64,000 nt of DNA from Spizellomyces sp. 'palustris' (taxonomy: Eukaryota > Chytridiomycota > Chytridiomycetes > Spizellomycetales > Spizellomycetaceae): the NCBI GenBank assembly GCA_006535965.1, contig QEAR01000017.1, forward strand, positions 236,685 to 300,684, given 5' to 3'. Within the stretch, counting starts at the first letter, position 1; the number at the start of each line of letters is the position of its first letter. The translations under genes and the position numbers were made by a program. The notes beneath the pieces were generated by a model that saw nothing but the letters and a program-made list of their open reading frames with translations, did no database searches and was not told where the DNA came from. This document shows positions 35,201-48,102 of this stretch, in pieces.

Positions 35201-38200
35201 TAGTCACTGACGAGAGAGACCGGAGCCTAGCGGAAGTCAACGAACTTGTCGCCGAACGGGATGGCCTGCACGACCGAATAGCGAGAATGATGGAGAAGCT
35301 TGATGGAAGGACAGAAGAAGTTGAGCGTCTGCACCAGGAACGCGACGCGGCGGTGCAGGAACGCGAGCGGATGGCGGCAGAATGTGACGAGCTGCACGCT
35401 CAGATTGAAGTCGGGGAAGAAGAAAGAAAGCGAGTTCATATCGCCATGGAGGAAGGCGTTGTCAAAATGACAGAGTTAGAAACCCGTGTGATGACACTGG
35501 AAGAGGAAAAGGGATCATTGCGCGAGGAAGTTGATATCCGTGAGGAGGAACGGGCTGCTTTGATTAGAGAATTAGATTCTTTGAAGGAGACCGTGGATAC
35601 CTTACGGCAGCGGAAGGATGAGGTGGAGGAAGAGCGTTCGGTGTGGAAACAAAGTATCGAAGAGGCCAGTGCCCGAGTACGAGAAATAAGCGAAGAGAAT
35701 GAGCGCTTGCTACAATCCCTTCATGCGAGGGAAACGCATATCGCCTATCTACAAGAGGAATTGGAGCGAGAGCATCTTTCTGTTGCTGAGATATCACAAA
35801 AGTTGACAGATCTGGAAATCGCGTCAAACGAGCAAGTTGCCGCGCGGCAAGAAATTGAATCTGTCGCAGAGATTGTCCGCAAGGAACGGGATGTTGCGCT
35901 TGAGAGAGTGGGTGCCCTTGAACAAATGGTAACTGAGCTGGAAGCGCAAATGGAGCAGGAGCGTGGGGTATTGTTCACCGCACAAAAAGAAGCTGAGCAG
36001 CGGCATGCAGTCGCTCAGTCATCATTAGAGGATGTAGGCGCCCAAGTTTTGAGAATCACCCAAGAGCGGGAAATGTTGGCATCTGAGCGCGATGTGCTGG
36101 AAGCACGGACACAGAATCTGCAGGCGCAAGTGACTGCTCTGGAGGAGGAGCACCACTCGCTTGTGGAAGAGCGCGATCGAAGTACTGCCATCGTACAGAC
36201 CCTTCAAGGGCAGCTGGTCGAAATGGAAGAAACAATTTCAATGCTAGAAGAGGACTACGAAAGCAGACTGGATGAACGAGGCAAAGTGCTGATTAACCTG
36301 CAAACGACCAAAGATGAGTTTGCGCATCGCATTACTGTATTGGAAGCTGAAATTGAGCTCCTGACGAAGAGTACGGAGCAAAATGGTCGCTTGCTAGAGG
36401 AAGAGAGAGCCCTTGTACAGGAACTTCAGAAGGCCTTGGAGGATTTGCAGACTAGTTTTGAGGAATTAAGAGCCAAGATGGGTGAACAGAGGACTGCACA
36501 TGAAGAGGAGAAAGCCGCTATGATCAAGAGCGTCGGTGAGCGGGATGAAGAGGAGAAACTGAAGCTACAAGAGGTCGTTGATGTGATGAAAGGGGTCGTT
36601 GGGGCTGTGGGTGGAGGTCTGCAATCACCAGTTGATTGGGAGTCGACACCGGAAGGATCTCCAGACGAGCTGACTGCAAGCCGAACGCGTCTCTTAGTGC
36701 GTATGAGCGATTTGGCTAGGAAGATGCGGGACATGGTCGAGATGCAAAGCTTGTCTCTCGCATCAGCTGGGGAAGTAGAGCAACGGCTGAACCAGATACG
36801 CGCAGAACATGATGCGGTGTCACAAGCAAAGGCCAAACTGGAGCAGCGGGTTAAAAAATTGGAGGGGGTGGAAACAGAGCTGCGAGGACAGCTCGATGAG
36901 GCCATTGAATTGTCCGCCTCACGCGAAGAAGAGTCGCGGGAATTACGGGCGACTGTTGATGCACTGGAACGCGAGAAGGAAATCATGGAGAAGAGCCAAC
37001 ATGTACTGGCTCAACAAAGCCGGGATGAGGTTGCGAGACTCGTTTCCGAGTTGGAGAATGCGCGACAAGAAGCTCAGCATCTCGGCAAAGAGCTAGACGA
37101 GGCTACCCAGACCCACAATTCAGATTCGAGCCTCCCCGATGCGCTAGAGAAGCTGCGGGAAGAGCAGGACCGGTCGAGTGCATTAGCCATGGAGCTGGCC
37201 GATGTGAAACTCAAGTTAGAGGGCAAGGAACGCGCCTTGGAGGTGCTAAAGCGTGATTTGCAAAGAGTGTCCGGAAGCCCAATGTCAGATGCAAGTGCAA
37301 CGTCAGCTGTGAACCATGACACACTGCACTCCAAAGATTTATCTCAGCCGTCTGTGACAGCAGCAACCGTCGAACAACTGCGACATCGTGTAACGATGCT
37401 GACTGAGGAGAGAGACCTACTGAGAAGCGAAGTACGGGAAAAAACGCGGATGCTTGATGAGCTGCATGTCAGAACTAGTACCTTGGAAGCTGATGTCCAG
37501 AGCTTGGAGAGAGCTCTTGGAGAAGCGGATGAAGTACTACGAGAGAACGAGATTGAATTACGGAGAAACAATCTGGTATTGGAAGAGCTAGACAATAAGC
37601 GGGCGCTCGTGGTAAAACTGGAAGAAGAGAGCACTGCCCTTCAAAGTCGGATATTGCAATTGGAAGACGCCGCACTGGCACGGGACGAGCTCAAGAAAGA
37701 AGTTGATGGTCTGCGCGAGATTTTGGAAGCCAAGCATGCTCAGATGCGGCACATGGCGGCGGATTTTGACGCCCGATTAGCAGAAGAAAAGGCTCTTTAT
37801 TTGCGGAGTAACCGCGATGAGCACACTACTGATACCTATGAGGCTGACGACGAAGAGGATGGGTTAGCGGCCCGTGGGGACCGTGTTAGGCGTCCTGCCA
37901 AACGTACACCATCTGGAAACGTGCCCACAAGCTCTATCGCCGACATGCGAAGCCTGGTCTCTCACGTGGTTGGTGCTGTCGGAGACTATCAGTCGGCGGT
38001 TGCTGCACTGGTAGCTAGGAAAGATGGATTTTTGGATCTATTGCGCAACGCAACGGTGGGCGGCTATGAGCGCCTGCCAAAGCGAATTTTGGACGATCTA
38101 AATATTTTGATTACAAAGCTGCATGATGTCGAGGATCAGCATGTCATTCTTGGAAAGGAACTCAGTTCGGTGGGGGCATTGATTGAAGCGACAGCAAAAG

Positions 38201-40194
38201 GTGGATTAGGACGTCCTGCCTCTGACAATGAAGGGAATTATCACCTTACGCCTGGAGAGTATGCTGATTTGTACGAAAAGGCAGCAGCAGCGGAGCAGTA
38301 CCAGCGGCAATTGGACAACTCACACGCATTGCTCAAGGACCATGCCACGCAAACACAAGTCTTGAAGGATGCTCTCCAATCCATGACGCAAGAATTAACG
38401 TCCACGCAACGGCAGAACGGGAATGAAAAAGTGCTCCAGCGACAGTTGGACGAGCTTCGAAGAGTGTGGACACATGAACTGGACGCGAATACTGCATTAC
38501 GGGAGTTGATCACCCGAACACAGCGGGATGCCATGCACGCACAAGACGAAGCTCGTGCAGCTCAGGCTCGTATGCGAGAAGAATTTGATGAGCTTGTGGA
38601 TTTATTGGATGCCGCTACAAAGGATGCGGAAATGGCCCGAAGTGATGTCAAACTTCTCGAAGAGAAGTTGAACAATCAGTTTTTCGAGCATCAAGAGGCA
38701 GCTAGTGCACAAGAAGAGATGCACACTGCTGAGCGCAAGGCGCTTGAAGGTCTTGTGGATGCTTTGGAGAGGGAGCGAGATCGCATTGTGGATGATTTCC
38801 GTCGTGTCAAGGAACGACTGGAAGAAAAAATTGTGCAAGGTGAAACTCAATTACGGCATTTGGAAGAGGTGTCGCTTGACAAGGATGACCGGATCCGACG
38901 GCTGGAAGCACGTGTTCAGCATTTGGAGGACGCACGGCGTAGTGCTGAAATTCAAGTGTTGCGACTCGAAAAGGAGCGAGGGCGTCTAGTCGATCGGCGG
39001 CAACCTCCTGATGCGAAAGCCCAGTCGCCGAGCGATGCGGGAGATGAGGGCTTACGGGATGAGGTGGGCATGTTGCAAAAGGAATTGAAAAAGATTAGGC
39101 AGAGTAGTCGGGAGATGATGGTTGTGTTACGAGAGACGTTGAAGAATACCATTGGGGATGTATCTGGGTCTGGGCGTGATGTGATGACTGATCATGAGGA
39201 GAATGATGACAAAGTGGCCAAGGTGGACATGTCTCGGTAAGCTCCTTTTTGCTATTGTGTTTGTTACGAGTGTTTTATCTGATACTCACCGAATCTGTGA
39301 TGTTGGTTTTTTGTAGTATTAAGGAACAGTGCCGTCAGCTCATATCCGAGGTTCTCTACCTCCGCGCACTGGTAGATAGGCTATCAATCTGGCGAGCAGA
39401 CCTGAAGTACCAGAAATTGTATCTATCCTTAACTGTACAAAGCCACAGAGCGACATTGGCAGGAGTGGGACTTGAACCCTCTGGCGTCGGGTCTGATACG
39501 CCTGTTATCAAGTTGAAGAGATGTATGGATGTCGTGAAGAGTCTCATTCGAATGCGGTATGTATATAAACACAATTGTGTTTGTATGAAACATTACTGAC
39601 TGGATCAAATGATATAGGATACTAGCACGCAACTGGAAACAAGCCCTGTCCGAAAGCCAACACCATTTTTTCGCAGAACTCTGTGGTGACACGGAACCGC
39701 TTTTATCACGTAGCGCGGTAGGTAGCTGGGAGAATCTGTTGGACCTTGAACAGGATGACCAACGTACGAGGGAATTGGAGGAGGAGGTGGTACGGCTTAA
39801 AGATGCGAAAATGACTTTGGAGAATGAGAATGAGAGATTAGCAAAAGCAGTGGCTTCTTTGCATCATTTGAGGGTGCGGGAGGGTGAGGAGGAGCGGGGG
39901 TGGGAGGTGGCTAGAGAATCTGCTAGAGACTCTGGGAGGGCACTGTTGAGGGAACGACGAAGCCTTCGGGACGCATACACACGAGAAGACGATCGTACCG
40001 AACGGGACACGTACGAAGACCGGCAGCGGGTTTCGAGTTCAGGGCGGTATTATGGGGAAAGCACGAGTACGTATTCCAATGATTCGACTGCGTACCGGGG
40101 ATCGAATCGATCTGGGCAGGTTTCACCGCGGTGGGCGCCTGTGTCCCGGGGTATGAATGGACGTATGCAAGAGCGGAGGAGGGGTGGAGGATAA
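32266..40194 (+). CDS. AKAP9/pericentrin-like coiled-coil protein with C-terminal PACT domain
   Basis: Four exons join exactly (32266-32513, 32613-39236, 39317-39556, 39618-40194) and give 2562 residues. The N-terminal REQKLAAAKKKLAKYQKQRA matches the short conserved N-terminus of AKAP9 and pericentrin and also resembles that of golgin GM130. Exon 2 is almost pure heptad coiled coil (about 2200 residues), interrupted near 36570-36660 and 37270-37380 by Ser/Gly-rich breaks. Exons 3 and 4 hold the PACT domain: YLRALVDRLSIWRADLKYQK, then VKSLIRMRILARNWKQALSE. PACT targets these scaffolds to centrosomes or spindle pole bodies, where they anchor gamma-tubulin complexes. A short second coiled coil and a disordered tail close the protein. 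A CACGTG site precedes the start. Assignment by architecture and PACT is strong. Confidence 0.9.
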
Positions 40195-40784
40195 GAGATG
40201 CTATATGTGCTTCCTTTTTGTGTGTGGTGTGGAGGGATTTATATTTTTTTGTATTTTGTAATTTTTTTACATGAGTTTTTGGGTTGTATTGGAATTTATA
40301 AATGATGGGTTCTATGCTTTTGGATAAGACAACCGTAAACTCGTGCCACGTTGGCTATGCAAATACACACACGCGCGGCCTACGTTCCAACAACAGCCGC
40401 CCTTGTACGCGCAGTGTTGGGTGTGCAGAAATCTTGGCGCATAACTTTTTTGTCGCGTGGTGGACCGCACACAAGAGTGTGCTTTGTCACGTTTTCGTTG
40501 AACAACGACGGCGACCAAAATCCGCACACCTTTTGCAAAGCGATGCTAACGCAATTCCGCAGAGACCAAAAAAAAAATTGGGACGCGTAATTACAAAAGT
40601 AGGAGCAGTGTGCTATACATTGATTTGTGAACCGCCGAAAACAAACAGCAACGAAAAATAAAACTTGTGATTTTTTCTGTAAGTTGGTTATTATAAAGTA
40701 AGTAGAACTTGTAACGCTTCCCCCCATTATAACGGATCTCTTCCATACCGGGACCAGTATTTCAAAAAAGAAACCTCATCCATC
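40195..40784. other. Intergenic region
   Basis: It contains the 3' UTR of the PACT-domain gene and the GH13 promoter. A TATAAAG lies about 90 bases before the GH13 start. Overlapping frames on both strands near 40300-40700 show no domain and no codon signal. Confidence 0.45.
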
Positions 40785-42717
40785 ATGTTAACGCTCATAC
40801 TCTTTCTATGCTTGTTGCACAGCATACTCGGTATGCCATTTTTAAATTCCACAATGACTAGTGGTTTGAGTTCAGATTTTCCCTCGGGGTTCACCATCTA
40901 CGAACTCCCTGCCCGTCCTTACCTCTACACCCTCTCCACCCAACCGCACCCTCTCTCCTCCATCCCGGATACCGCGCTCGATACACTCGCATCCCGCGGT
41001 GTACATATGGTATGGTTACAGGGTGTTTGGCGATTGGGTACCTATGGACTTGAACAGGTGGATAAAGTTGAACCGGGGCGACTCAAGAGTTATCGGGAGG
41101 CCTTGGTGGATTTTGAGATGGGGGATGTGATTGGGTCGCCTTATGCTGTTGCTGAATGTAAGGATGTTTTGTGGATTGATTTTTTTGGTATGTTTTTTGT
41201 GTTGGGATGGGTTATTGATCTTTTTTTTTTTTTTTGGTTGGTCAGATACGGTGAATCCAGAGTTGGGCGGTGATGAGGGACTAAAGGAGTTTAGGAAGCG
41301 GTTGAAGCAAAGGGGTATGAAGTTGATGTTGGATTTTGTGCCGAACGTAAGTTTTCCAATATTCGTCCAACTGTGACTTTTTGTTTTAAAGGTTTAACGA
41401 TTTTTGTTGTTTTTGTTTTTTGGTAGCATGTAGCAGTGGATTCGGTATGGGCGACACAACCCGATACCCAAGACTATTTCGTGCATAAACCATCGGATAC
41501 AAGTATTGGGCGTGGAATCGAGTTTGACAGTCAAGGACGTGCATATGGACGGGTAAACCATACCGATTTTCTATTTCCGCCATATGCTCTATACGCAATA
41601 ACCATTTTTTTTGGCTTAATCTAGGATCTGTACTCTGGTGCATGGATTGATACGCTCCAACTCAACTACTGGAACCCCCGACTCCGGACCGCGATGATGA
41701 ACGCATTATTGAAGGCTGCTTCGTTGTGTGATGGTTTACGAGTGGATATGGCCATGTTGTCTGTTAATAGTGTGATTGAGCAGGTACGTTATGAACATGT
41801 GTATACGAGAAAGGAAGGAATGATGTTGATGGGGTATGTAGGTATGGGGTCCGATACACCGAGCTAATGGGTACACAGCTCCCCAAACCGAGTTTTGGTT
41901 GGAAGCCATCCAACGACTCCGATCGGCGTCCCCGTCCTTTTACCTCATGGCCGAAGTTTACGATTGGCCCAACTTTAATCCACCCCTGGATGTCCAGCTG
42001 CAAACAATGGGGTTTGACGCAACGTATGCGAAATCCTTTTACGATCGTCTGGTGAATCCGCATTTGGATAATTTGAGGAGCACGTTGGGAGCAGATGGGA
42101 TGAAGATGGTGCGTCATGTGCATTTTGTGGAGAACCATGATGAAGTGAGGGCGCCTGTGCATTTTGGGGGGTTTGAACAGGCCATGGCGGGTGCGGTTGC
42201 GAGTTTGACGTTGCCGGGACCGAGGTTGATGTGGTTTGGTCAGGTAAATGTCAAAACTCCTATTACAAAAACGAATTTCGAATACTAAACATGATTGGAT
42301 TCGGGATAGTGGGAAGGCAAACGAAACCGTCTTCTCGTCCAACTTCGCCGATCATACCCAGAACCGATCCACACACCCACTCAATCCCTGTACAATACAC
42401 TCGTCCCTCTGCTCGCCCATCCGACCATGACACATGGAACATGGACGCTCGAGACTGTTTCTCCGGAACAGTCCAACACGGCTTGGCGTCTCGTCGCATG
42501 GAAATGGACGTACTCGGATCGGAGGCTTGTGGTCGTGAACTTGTCGGATACGTATGGGGATGGACGGATAAAGTTGCCTGAAGTGGAGGGGAGTGGCGGG
42601 GTGGAGGTTCTCGAGGCGTTGAGTGGGGTGACTTATCAGAGGGATCGGGAGGAAGTGAGGAATAAGGGGTTGTGGGTGGTTTTGAAGCCTTGGCAAACTC
42701 AGATTTTTGTGTATTGA
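40785..42717 (+). CDS. Secreted GH13 alpha-amylase-family glycoside hydrolase
   Basis: Six exons join in phase (40785-41187, 41246-41346, 41427-41552, 41625-41783, 41842-42243, 42310-42717) to 532 residues. A signal peptide (MLTLILFLCLLHSILG) begins the protein. The barrel carries DFVPNHVAVDSVW (split by an intron), GLRVDMAM with the nucleophile Asp251, LMAEVYDW with the acid/base Glu301, and FVENHDEVR with the stabilising Asp363, so the GH13 catalytic triad is complete. A C-terminal beta domain follows (VVVNLSDTYGDGRI). It should be an extracellular enzyme cleaving alpha-glucosidic bonds. Blocks such as DTLQLNYWNPRLR look more like bacterial-type GH13 sequences than classic fungal Taka-amylase, but five introns show it is settled in this genome. 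Exact substrate unknown. Confidence 0.87.
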
Positions 42718-42921
42718 TTGCGCAAGTTATTTTGTGTGTGTGTGTGTTTTTCTTGATTTTGTATTCTGTGTGTATAGCATACTGTTGAGCAGTCATGCAA
42801 AACAAAGTAAATAAACAAAAAATAATACCCCGCATTTGTGGTGAACATCTCACAGGCCATGTCCAACAATTTGCCCAGCATTTTTTAAATTGGACGACAC
42901 CGGCCACCGGCCAACCTCTTT
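42718..42921. other. Tail-to-tail spacer
   Basis: A 204-base convergent spacer between the GH13 and SDR genes. It contains a (TG)n run near 42734-42748. Both 3' UTRs must lie here. Confidence 0.5.
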
Positions 42922-44172
42922 CTATTTTGTAAACTTTTTCACTGCCAAGGCCAACACCCACGTCGGCAAGATTGCAAGCAACCTCGCAACCACCGTCCAA
43001 GGCCACCACGGTATAAACGCCTGCCGTACACCTCTCTCAATCCGATTCAAAACCAGTTGAGCTGCTTTATCCGCCGATATTACTATCCACAACAAACAAG
43101 AGTCAAAACATGTCTGTGCAAACGAATAGGCCACATTTCAGGGTACATACAATACGGTCGATGCTCCATCATGTCGTTAATGGGCGTATCAATATACCCA
43201 GGATGCAAAACCGTCACCTTGATTTTCCCGTACTTTTCCACTAGACATGAACAGGCCATATCACCATCAGCATCGTTGACCTGAAAATTCAAAATAAAGA
43301 GACAGAACATACCTCTCAACGCATCCAAGTATGCATCGAATCCCGCTTTGGAAGCACTGTAGGCGGCACTAGTGGGTAAACCCCTCCAAGCCGCCACCGA
43401 ACTTTTCACCAAGATCAATACCCAAAAGCACACCAAAGACGTACGGACAACAAAAGACATACCTAACACCCACTACATGCCCCACACACCCAACCCGCTC
43501 CCAAACCCCAACAACCCAATGACAAACTCTCATCGCACCCACCAAATTCGTTTCAATGACACCTACATCATCTGATACGTCCCCCTGTCCAATTTGTTTG
43601 CCTGCGTGTCCGATACCGGCGTTGAGGACCATGATGGTGGGGATACCTGTGCGGGAGGTGAGGGTATCGAGAAGGGTGGGTGTAGCAGGGGATGTAATAT
43701 CGCAGGCGCTGATTTCGACTCGAATGGATTTGTATTCCTAGTTAACAGATGTGTTTAATGTTTTTTGCGGCGTAAAACTGGGGTAGAGATGGATACCTTT
43801 TCAATCTGGGATTTCATGTCGGATAAGACGGTTTGACGTCGGGATATGAGTCCGAGGACGAGACCTTGGCTTGCATAGTGGGATGCGTATGCGAATGCCA
43901 GGGCTCGACCAATACCCGATGACGCTCCGGTAATGAATACGACCTTTTGGTTTGTGGAGTGTTGATGCATTGAGTGTGGAATCTGTCAAGGAGATTGTTG
44001 CGTGCAAACCGAAGTTGTGATGGCTGGGTAGTTCATTTACTGTATGGGGATTGATGTGCCAAATGGTTTGTCGTCCGTCTTGGGTTTGCACAATAAGCCA
44101 TTCCACAGTTAAATATGGCCAAATCAAAACCAACACATTGCTCGCAAATGAAAAAGCAGGCAATTTATACAT
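42922..44172 (-). CDS. Short-chain dehydrogenase/reductase, membrane-anchored
   Basis: Exon 1 (44172-44041) encodes MYKLPAFSFASNVLVLIWPY, a hydrophobic N-terminal anchor. A 58-nt intron in phase 0 leads to exon 2 from 43982. The Rossmann fold shows the nucleotide-binding TGASSGIG (about 43930), the structural LNAGIG (about 43620), and the catalytic YSASK (about 43360), followed by HPGYIDTPIND. The C-terminus is hydrophobic (about 43000-42950). The classical SDR triad is therefore present; a lipid, retinoid or keto substrate is typical of anchored members but is not shown. An in-frame ATG at 44265 would overlap the upstream PHD gene, so I chose 44172, which leaves 74 bases between them. Confidence 0.85.
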
Positions 44173-44246
44173 TTCCACTCCATCACCTAATAGATATATA
44201 CAAAAAAAAACAAAAAAGAACACGCACATCCAAAACCCAAAAGAAA

Positions 44247-46792
44247 TCACACTGGCCGTCCACATACTTGTCTCCGCCTCCTCAAACTCGCCAGCACAGC
44301 ACCCCGCTCTTTGACAAAATCCTCAACAGCCGACAAAACCTGCCGGACATCTAGTTCAACTTCAGCGTACTTGATCCGTTCCCAATTTTCATGATGTGGG
44401 CATTTTCCTGTGTTCTTGCACAAGGACGCTTCGGTTGGGGTATCCATAGGGTCGTCATTATCGATAGTGGGGGATGTGCCATGATCAACGACCCACAGAG
44501 TGACAATCCGTGAATCGAACCCACATATCCGGCCAGATGGGTCTGACACGCCTGCATCGGTATTCAATGCCAGGCATTTGATGATCGCATCTCGTATGCG
44601 GGTGCGGCGGGTTTCGAGCCGGCGGAGGAGGGAGATGAGTGTGCGGCGTTGGGTGCGGAGGTGGACGAGGCGGGATTGGTCTGTTTGGTCTGCGGTGAGG
44701 ATGGCCGTGCGGGTGATTTCGTCGTTATGGGGGTTTCTTTTGAGAGGGGGTTTGAGAACGAGGTGGAGGGATTCGAGTAGGGCACGGGCAGTGGACATGC
44801 CGCATGTGTCAGAACAATAACCGTGTCGTGGACTGTCCATCTCGATATAGTTACAACAAGCTTTGCACCGTTCTTTCCAAACAGTTTGTAATCCACCGTC
44901 TTTTTGACAGGCGGGACACACCCATTTGGCAATCCCCTTTGCATCTTCTTCGGAAATACCAACGCAGTCTCCGTGGAACCATTCATCGCATCCGTCACAC
45001 CCAATAAAGAATTGCGAGTCATGTGCGTCGGTTAACGGTTGTCGGCAGATGCAGTAGAGCTTGGTGGGGTCGTTGGGTCGGGTGGGTGGTGTCTCGTCGG
45101 GTTCAGAAGGTGTCGCTGAGAGACTCGGGGAAATGAGCGATTCATTGTCGTCGGATTTGGAAGGTTGGCCCCTAGACATTGCTGCATAGTCGATGCGCTT
45201 GCGTTTTCGGCCCATGGTGAGGCTGTCGTAGAGGTCGTAGGTCGACGGATCAGAGATGGCTTCTTTACGGTTCCTGATCTTCTAATAGGAATGCACATTA
45301 TGTGAGCTCGTCTGTATGGATAGCGGTAGAAAAAAGGATAGGGATGATCTTACCTTTTTGTCAGTATCAATCCCATCAACAGCCTTTCGCTTTCGTGCAG
45401 TACTGACTCCCGCTTTTCTCTTTCCCATTGCAGGACCCTTTTTCCGGTTTTTGAGTATGTTCTTGTCGGTCATCTGCACCAACTGTTCAGCCAGATTCGT
45501 GTCTGCCTCTCCATCGGCATCGGATTCGGCGGGGACGGGTGTGGATGTGCCTGTAATGTCAATGTAGCTTTCGTCGTCTGATTTGGGTCGAGTTTCTTCT
45601 TCTCCTAGCTCTTCTTCTTGTCCTTCTTCTTGCTCTAGTGGCGGCGGCGGTGGTGGTGGTGCTGGCGGTGGTGGTGGTGATGCAGTGGGCTTTGAAGCGT
45701 CGCGAATGTCCTCGTAGGCGGGCGTTTCAGAGACGTGGGTTCCTTCAGCAGGTACTGCAGATTGTTTAGAGCCGATCGTTTCTTGGTGCGGCGCATTTGG
45801 CATTCCAGAGACGCCAGGTTCGTCGCATGATCCCTTGTCGCGTTGCAGAGTTGGGGCGACCGCCGATTCGGCGTCGTTGCCATGCGTGGTAACTGGTGTT
45901 TTTGGCTTTTCAGCCCAGTTCATCTGCGCGCGTGGTTCATCCGACTGCCTTCCAGATAGATTGCATTCTTTACGGGATCCCTCCTCGCGCGGTCCATTTG
46001 GCTTGACGGCGACGTTGATCTTGTCGCGCGTCATGTCGCGCGGTTTCACTCGCTTTTTGGACAGACTTTCCAATGTGGCATGCTGGGATGGAGGTGGTAC
46101 GCCATACACAAGGCCACACGAACTTTCCAAGCCCACGGGTTGAACTACTTGTTGAGCCACATGTTGAACCACTGGCCGGACGAACGGTTTCACCACCCCT
46201 CTTTTCTTTTCCTCTTCCTCCCCCTCGTCTTCTTCACCTTCTGCATCCCGCTCCTCCAAATCCATTGTACTGACAACCCTCGGCTCTTGTTTACTTTGTT
46301 TCCTGCCAAGGACACTCTCCCTCCGCGTACTGATGCTCTTTTTTTTCACGTCGACTCGTTCCTCCCGGTCGGCCTGCTTTAGGGGGCGCTCTCTGTATAT
46401 TTGCGGTGCATACACCATGGGATATCCACCATAGGGTATCGGGTAACCTTCTTGCCCAAATGATGGGCGTCGAGCGTAGGGGTAAACGGGAGGGTAGGGA
46501 GGGGCATTGTAAATGGGCATGATGACCATGGGATGCGGTGGATGGGGTGACTGGAACGCGCAAGCAGAAAAAAAAAGAACGATCATAAACCATCATAAGT
46601 ATCTATGTGTGTGTATGTGTGTGTGTATAGAGCGCAACGAGTAATACTTACAGGATACAATGTGCCTGGACTGGGGACGTAATAGCGTTGGGGAGGAAAG
46701 GGTGGCCGTCTATCGTCCGAGGGCGGGTCACCACCAGTAAGGTTTGCGAGTGCCTCGTCGGCTATTCGGCCCAGTGCTTCTGGGTCTTGCAT
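44247..46792 (-). CDS. PHD-finger protein, Spp1/CXXC1-like COMPASS subunit
   Basis: Three exons join in phase (46792-46652, 46550-45354, 45281-44247) to 790 residues. The first 440 residues are disordered, with Pro/Tyr-rich and acidic parts and two polyproline runs (about 45638-45672). The C-terminal third holds a C4HC3 PHD finger, LYCICRQPL with CDGCDEWFHGDCVGI and WVCPAC (about residues 521-570). Then come CKACCNYIEMDSPRHGYCSD plus TCGM, matching the Cys-rich region of CXXC1/Spp1, a coiled coil, and a CKNTGKCPHHENW motif near the end. In this family the PHD reads H3K4me3 and the protein is a subunit of the Set1/COMPASS H3K4 methyltransferase. No CXXC DNA-binding finger is visible, as in yeast Spp1. 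The long N-terminus is unusual for Spp1. Confidence 0.85.
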
Positions 46793-48102
46793 ATTGCGAC
46801 GTGGCCAACTAAAAAGTTGGAAACTGTCTTGCAGCAGCAACCAGCAGTAGTAGAAGGTCTTCCTTTTCGTTGTTGGCTGTTGTTGAATGGAGGGGCTTAT
46901 CATGTGATTCGCCACGTGACTAATGGATTATGCAACGGGAGATCTCATCGACCACCTTATTATAGACTAGTTTTACATGCTTTAAAATACAGTGAAAGGC
47001 AGTATTTTTTATGCATAATGTTTTCTTTAACAAGGATGGAAAGGTGACCTGGCAATCAAGTTGGACGAATCTTGAGGATGGAGAGAAAACGATTTATCAC
47101 TTGGTGTTTGATTCCTCACTTTGTTGGATACCGACAGGGAAGGTATAGGATGGGACAGCTTCGTTACGTGAATAGGTGAAATTGGCGATATGGGACAGCT
47201 TATAGATAATCGTTGGTTTTGACAAGAAAGTTGAAGTTTTAAGCGGAGTTTTGGTTTATCTGATCTCCAAACTACCTTTTTGACTAAGAATCTTCAAAAC
47301 TGAGAACTTTACAAGCCATCACATACCCTCTTCCAGCCCTCCCAAATCAATACCCTCATACCAAGAGCCCACACCGTCATCGCCCAAAGAAACAAGGATT
47401 TTCACACAAGATAATGAACAAGTGTTTATGGAATCCCCGTAGAGTGTCGCATTTAAAGCAATGTATGGTTCCTGTGACAATCACGGACCTTCGTAGTGGA
47501 ATTCCATGTTGATTTTGTCACTAAAGTCTTATCTGCAAATATTCCTGGTTCATCCATCGTGAAGCAAGGTGTAGCCTCGAAGGAAAAGTGGACAAGATGT
47601 AGACAAGGTGGCCAAGGAAGATAATTGAATCATACAGGTCAAAGGGAAACGTGTAATTCGGCGCGCAATGGAAAAGTAACGACGATGTGCTTTATCTGAA
47701 TATTTTTTTGCACAAGTTGCAACATGGAGAAGTATTGTCACGGCTGATGTTTTGCGTTTGTTTGGTGGTCATGATTATAGAATATGTATTTGTTTAGTTT
47801 TTTGTACGTTCTGTTGAAAAGTAGAACAGTAGAACCTGGCAAAGAACGTAATCGACTTGGTTTCTATCAATACAAAGCAGGGACCGCAGGTACCACTAGG
47901 GTCCCAATCCAGTATGATTTCAGATATCCCCTGACTACAGATTCATATGATCCCTTGTTCCACCTATCTCGACTATGATACACCGATCTTTACAAAAATT
48001 GTGAAAGTAGGCATTCCAACAGTTGGTCCTATGTCAATCTGGTTCCGAGCACTTTCAGTTATCAAAGATGTGCTTTCGTCTTTGGACTTTGTGCCTCGCT
48101 GC
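46793..48102. other. Gene-poor region upstream of the Spp1-like gene
   Basis: CACGTG at 46913-46918 lies about 120 bases upstream of the Spp1-like start. The rest shows no convincing exon, tRNA or known repeat. It marks the left edge of the repeat-rich block. Confidence 0.4.

Noticed and set aside
33161-38850. Many minus-strand frames rich in Ser and Leu inside the PACT-domain gene
   Set aside because: They are the antisense of a heptad coiled coil (Glu/Leu codons read backwards); they are short, overlap one another and have no domain.
39356-39692. Minus-strand frames across the PACT exons
   Set aside because: Antisense of exon 3 and its introns; the plus-strand PACT motif is decisive.
44265-44265. 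Upstream ATG for the short-chain dehydrogenase, adding a second hydrophobic segment
   Set aside because: It would overlap the end of the PHD gene on the same strand; the in-frame ATG at 44172 gives a complete protein with an anchor.
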